DNA of 7,828 nucleotides from an uncultured Lachnospiraceae bacterium (lineage in GTDB: Bacteria; Bacillota; Clostridia; Lachnospirales; Lachnospiraceae): the NCBI GenBank assembly GCA_910586715.1, contig CAJUJG010000090.1, positions 1-7,828 on the forward strand. The letters are read 5' to 3'. The notes under the pieces were generated by a model that ran no database searches, was not told where the DNA came from, and saw only the letters and a list, made by a program, of their open reading frames with translations. Position numbers and translations under genes: made by a program. Shown here piece after piece: positions 5,583 through 7,828 of the stretch. Numbering within the stretch: the first letter of the stretch is position 1; every line of letters starts with the position of its first letter.

Positions 5583-6488
5583 TTATTGAACCGCTTTGTC
5601 AAAATGCTGATAATCTTTCAGGCTCTTCCACGTACCGCCCCACCGGAACCCATGCTCCGTAAAAAGCCGGTAGCACAAATCGTCTTTATCGATTTTATAA
5701 GGAAATTCCTTACTGCGGTCGGCGTATTCGTCGCTCCCCTCCGGAAAACTTTTGGTGCTTCCGTCGGCATACGTGCGCACACATGGATTGTAAAACGGAT
5801 TAATGTCAATTGCCAAGCCAAAACTGTGTTTTGACAGATTTTCAGAGCCTTCCACCGTCCGGTAATTAAAGCAGGATGTATTGTTTGCCTGCATGGACAG
5901 CTCGTCGTCCCCACCGTATTCGTCCACAAGCGTCATACGCTCAATCGGGTATTGATTGTCGTAAAGCTCCTGCATAATCTCAAGAATATCCTCTGCAATC
6001 GCCGCATTGACAATCAGTTCACCCACATGCGTCTCACCGTCAAAGCCGATATGCAGCACTTGAAGGTAACGCAAATCCTCCAATGCAATATCGTCATTCT
6101 CCACATAAGAGCAGCCGTCTATTCGTTCGTACAGTTCATCTGTTATCGGGCTTGCCGTAAAATACGTTTCCGGATTTTTTATTTCTGGCACTTGTGTCAT
6201 ATTTTCATGTGATTGTGTTTCACTTTCCGGTACTGTTTGCAGCTGCGTTTCTTCCTGTAACTGTGTCTGCGTAATATATTCCGTTTCTGACACTTGTGTC
6301 ATATTTTCACTTACCGATTCAACAGGTTGCTGCCCCAAAAAAGGCTGCGTTTCTTCTGATGCGGGCGGCAGAATCAGCGGCTCGTCATCGCCTGCCGCAT
6401 AAATTGCAATACATACGCTCAGCAGCAGCAGGGAAACAATAAGTATGATAATCACAATCAACTGCTTTTTCCTGTTTTTGTTTTTCAT
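5583..6488 (-). CDS. Membrane-anchored M15 family D-Ala-D-Ala carboxypeptidase (VanY/peptidase M15C-like)
   Basis: The product has 301 residues: a basic N-terminus (KNKNRKK), one hydrophobic helix at about 9-32 acting as an uncleaved anchor or signal, a T/Q/E-rich linker (about 45-105), and an extracellular zinc peptidase domain. The zinc ligands are visible in SKHSFGLAID (His221 and Asp228) and QHFD (His295). ANNTSCFNYR (201-210) and FRWGGTW (281-287) are further family marks. It should trim peptidoglycan stem peptides outside the membrane. The linker contains a repeated ENMTQV(S/P)E unit. An open frame extends upstream to 6617, but GGAGG at 6500-6504 is 11 bases before 6488, and the promoter at 6559-6587 would lie inside the longer frame. 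An ATG at 6506 lacks a ribosome binding site. It is the first gene of a unit with the downstream hydrolase. Confidence 0.87.
   Translation of the reverse strand: MKNKNRKKQLIVIIILIVSLLLLSVCIAIYAAGDDEPLILPPASEETQPFLGQQPVESVSENMTQVSETEYITQTQLQEETQLQTVPESETQSHENMTQVPEIKNPETYFTASPITDELYERIDGCSYVENDDIALEDLRYLQVLHIGFDGETHVGELIVNAAIAEDILEIMQELYDNQYPIERMTLVDEYGGDDELSMQANNTSCFNYRTVEGSENLSKHSFGLAIDINPFYNPCVRTYADGSTKSFPEGSDEYADRSKEFPYKIDKDDLCYRLFTEHGFRWGGTWKSLKDYQHFDKAVQ
6182..6309 (-). repeat. Pair of 26-base direct repeats in the peptidase linker
   Basis: Bases 6182-6207 and 6284-6309 are identical except for one position (G/A at the seventh base). They are offset by 102 bases, exactly 34 codons, and encode the ENMTQVPE and ENMTQVSE units (residues 95-102 and 61-68). 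The intervening sequence is also TQ-rich. The pair looks like an in-frame tandem duplication in a disordered linker, which could expand or contract by recombination. Confidence 0.7.
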
Positions 6489-6558
6489 TCCAAATCTGTC
6501 CTCCATTTTGCATATCCGTATTCCAAACCGAAAAAAGATTCTATTCCTATTGTTCCTA

Positions 6559-6587
6559 AGTATACTACAAAACGTGCAAAATGTCAT
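6559..6587 (-). promoter_or_regulatory. Sigma-A-like promoter of the peptidase-hydrolase unit
   Basis: On the - strand, ATGACA (6582-6587, 5/6 to the -35 consensus) is 17 bases from TATACT (6559-6564, 5/6 to the -10). Transcription should start near 6552, giving a leader of about 64 bases before the start at 6488. Confidence 0.7.
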
Positions 6588-6604
6588 GGATTTATTCAAG
6601 ACGC

Positions 6605-6847
6605 TCAAACGCCGCAAACCGCATCGCTCACATTGTAAATCCGTACATAGCCCGGAGCAAGCATCATCAGCAGCGCCGATAGCAGTAAAGCGCCGAACAG
6701 ACCATACCGCATCAGTCTTTTGGAGTCCGCATATGCCTTATCATATTCCCTGTTTCGAAGTGATTTGCCAATCAGAATGCCTGCTGCCTGCGCCAGTCCG
6801 CTCGACGCTCCAATGAAAAGCCCCTGAACCGGACCCGTCGTCGTCAT
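6605..6847 (-). pseudogene. MATE family efflux transporter, internal fragment (C-terminal half remnant)
   Basis: This 80-residue frame resembles the middle of the second half of a MATE multidrug/Na+ antiporter: TGPVQGLFIGASSGLAQAAG, then GKSLRNREYDKAYADSKR, a hydrophobic helix, and PGYVRIYNVSDAV. A full MATE protein is about 450 residues; here both sides are missing. The homology stops at SDAV and the frame ends three codons later, so the last roughly 110 residues are gone. The ATG at 6845-6847 overlaps the TGA of the upstream chimeric frame as ATGA, but there is no separate ribosome binding site. A single two-helix fragment cannot transport, so I call it a pseudogene. It belongs to the same original gene as the MATE piece in the frame just upstream. 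Confidence 0.8.
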
Positions 6848-7089
6848 CCCCGCACACTCATCGGCGAAAATCCAAACTTTCCGAAAATCAAACCATAATT
6901 CAATCCGGTATTGAGCGCTACCCCTGCCATGCTTGGAATGTATTGACGTTCTTCAAGCAGCTCCTGCACACGTTTCACGGTTTCCTTTGAGAGTTTTTTG
7001 GTCTTTCCGTGAATGACGTTTGACACGATTGCCGTACTCAGTCCAAGCTCCTCGGCGATATCAACGATTCGTACGCGGTTTTGTTCCAT
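6844..7089 (-). pseudogene. LacI-family DNA-binding domain fused in frame to a MATE fragment
   Basis: The 81-residue frame begins with a complete LacI-type headpiece: RVRIVDIAEELGLSTAIVSN (residues 5-24), the recognition helix, and the hinge region ending YIPSMAG (about 51-57). At that point LacI similarity ends. The rest, ALNTGLNYGLIFGKFGF and SPMSVRG, looks like a transmembrane segment from the first half of a MATE transporter. The sugar-binding core of LacI (about 270 residues) and the MATE N-terminus are both absent. GGAGG at 7098-7102 is eight bases from the ATG at 7089, and a promoter and operator candidate survive, so a short chimeric product could still be made. Without the dimerising core, normal LacI function is unlikely. 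A deletion between two neighbouring co-oriented genes is the simplest origin. Confidence 0.78.
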
Positions 7090-7120
7090 TGTCGTTTCCT
7101 CCCCCTGTGTGTTTTTTATC

Positions 7121-7148
7121 ATTTTAACAGGTTTTGCTGATAATACAA
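7121..7148 (-). promoter_or_regulatory. Possible promoter of the truncated LacI gene
   Basis: On the - strand, TTGTAT (7143-7148, only 3/6 to consensus) is 16 bases from TAAAAT (7121-7126, 5/6). The position, about 30 bases upstream of the start codon, is right for the truncated LacI gene. The -35 element is weak. Confidence 0.4.
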
Positions 7149-7150
7149 TG

Positions 7151-7166
7151 GGTTAAACGCGTAACC
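7151..7166. promoter_or_regulatory. LacI-type operator candidate
   Basis: GGTTAAACGCGTAACC is an imperfect palindrome centred on CG. The two half-sites (GGTTAAAC and, reversed, GGTTACGC) agree at 6 of 8 positions. A central CG with A/T flanks is typical of LacI/PurR/CcpA-family operators. It lies directly upstream of the possible -35 element of the truncated LacI gene, as expected for an autoregulatory site. Confidence 0.45.
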
Positions 7167-7607
7167 TCTGCCAAAGAATGAACTTATATTTTAGCTATTT
7201 TGACATAACCACTGTCCACTTCTATCTCCCTTTTTCTCTTTCAGCCGCTGCTTGCTTATCATAAGTCGTTTGGATAATGTTTTATCCTTATTTTTTAATG
7301 TGCATTTATAGAAACGGTATCCCGCAATCTCAAGGATTATATTGATGCAATAATTATTATGACGAATGTTAAGATAGCCAAATGTCATAAGAAAATTCAA
7401 AAAACTCCACCTGATGCCATAGCGTAAATTCAAAAACAAACAGCGGTAAAATATAAGCCAATAAGAAAGCACTTTAAATTAGGCGAAGTGGGTATATGAT
7501 TCTGTGGTTAACTGATGGGAGAATAGAATGTGTTGTTATAAGTTACACCAGTGACGTTTTGTAAAGGACTTTTTAATCAAGTTCACAGAAAATTTACATT
7601 TCAGGGC
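7167..7607. other. AT-rich stretch with one doubtful reading frame, probably decayed DNA
   Basis: This stretch is visibly richer in A and T than its neighbours. A 93-codon frame on the - strand (7191-7472) opens with GTG and has no ribosome binding site; its internal ATG also lacks one at a usable distance. The C-terminal half is very basic and contains GYRFYK followed by LSKRLMISKQRLKEKK, which loosely recalls the thumb region of reverse transcriptases, but the match is too weak to name. In the rest (7473-7607) both strands contain stops and I see no promoter, repeat or RNA structure. The stretch is probably debris between the LacI-MATE remnant and the nuclease gene. Confidence 0.35.
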
Positions 7608-7648
7608 AAAAAAATAAGGCCGGGAACCTGTTTTTAGATTCCCGGCCT
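7608..7648 (-). terminator. Rho-independent terminator after the Rpn-type gene
   Basis: A perfect 10-bp stem (AGGCCGGGAA at 7617-7626 with TTCCCGGCCT at 7639-7648) closes a 12-base loop. On the - strand it is followed by TTATTTTTTT. It sits nine bases beyond the stop at 7658. Confidence 0.88.
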
Positions 7649-7657
7649 ACGGTTTTA

Positions 7658-7828
7658 CTATGCTGTCCGTTCTGCTTTCAGTTTTTTCACTTCGTCAAGT
7701 GGAAGTCCTGCGTATTCCGCAATTTTTTCAAGTGTCAAAATCCCATCTGCCAACATTCTCTTTGCGGAATTGATTGCTCCCTCTTTCAATGTCTGATTCC
7801 TCATATCTTCCATAGCCCGGCACATAAT
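7658..7828 (-). CDS. C-terminus of an Rpn family recombination-promoting nuclease/putative transposase (partial)
   Basis: The frame enters from the right edge and ends with TAG at 7658-7660, giving the last 56 residues. They read MCRAMEDMRNQTLKEG, then AINSAKRMLADGILTLEKIA and EYAGLPLDEVKKLKAE. The CxAMEDMR segment followed by a helix and a small LTLEKIAEYAGLPLDEV helix-turn-helix-like tail is the usual end of the Rpn/PD-(D/E)XK nuclease-transposase proteins abundant in Lachnospiraceae. The catalytic domain lies outside the window, so activity cannot be judged. Many relatives carry repeated KEG/QEG units before this tail; only one KEG is left here. A strong terminator follows directly. Confidence 0.7.
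   Translation of the reverse strand: MMCRAMEDMRNQTLKEGAINSAKRMLADGILTLEKIAEYAGLPLDEVKKLKAERTA

Noticed and set aside
5334..5834. 166-codon + strand frame across the hydrolase-peptidase junction
   Set aside because: It is antisense to two genes with intact catalytic motifs, lacks a start signal, and shows no domain.
6489..6617. 43-residue N-terminal extension of the M15 peptidase
   Set aside because: It would contain the promoter at 6559-6587 and lie ahead of the GGAGG at 6500-6504; the basic and hydrophobic anchor begins right after the ATG at 6488.

Overview
The window looks like chromosome from a low-to-mid GC Gram-positive anaerobe of the class Clostridia, most likely family Lachnospiraceae. 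The reasons are strong GGAGG-type ribosome binding sites, sigma-A-like promoters, short hairpin-plus-T-tract terminators, and the protein families present (a DUF2975 protein next to a small YozG-like HTH, a DUF4153/DUF4173 membrane protein, DUF2752, an M15 peptidase with a TQ-rich linker, and an Rpn-type nuclease tail). This placement is inferred from family resemblance, not from a search.

Layout, left to right. Bases 1-336 are an AT-rich leader with two unidentified open frames at the edge and a perfect 16-bp palindrome. A + strand gene (337-1230) encodes a class I SAM-dependent methyltransferase of the RlmI/RlmK-like group. Every other gene is on the - strand. A bidirectional terminator (1236-1279) separates the methyltransferase from a convergent gene (1306-1761) for a small membrane protein with a glutamine/asparagine-rich, prion-like N-terminus; that gene has its own promoter.

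Bases 4796 down to 1886 form one compact operon read leftward: promoter (4768-4796), a four-helix DUF2975 protein, a YozG-like HTH regulator, a large polytopic DUF4153/DUF4173 protein (start overlaps the HTH gene) and a DUF2752 protein (start abuts the preceding stop). It reads as a regulator embedded in a set of membrane proteins; its substrate or signal cannot be told from sequence.

Bases 4860-4981 hold a dense block of hairpins. The part nearest the next gene is a clear - strand terminator; the rest is an unidentified structured element (small RNA or REP-like repeat). To the right, a second - strand unit is driven from a good promoter (6559-6587): a membrane-anchored M15 D,D-/L,D-peptidase followed by an isochorismatase-fold hydrolase of nicotinamidase type.

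The right end (6605-7828) is decaying accessory DNA. The DNA-binding domain of a LacI-family regulator is fused in frame to a piece of a MATE transporter. A second MATE piece follows in another frame, after an internal deletion and before a 3' truncation. A LacI-type operator candidate survives upstream. Next comes an AT-rich stretch with one dubious reading frame, and at the edge the C-terminus of an Rpn/PD-(D/E)XK-type nuclease-transposase with its own terminator. I saw no rRNA, tRNA, CRISPR array or intact mobile element.
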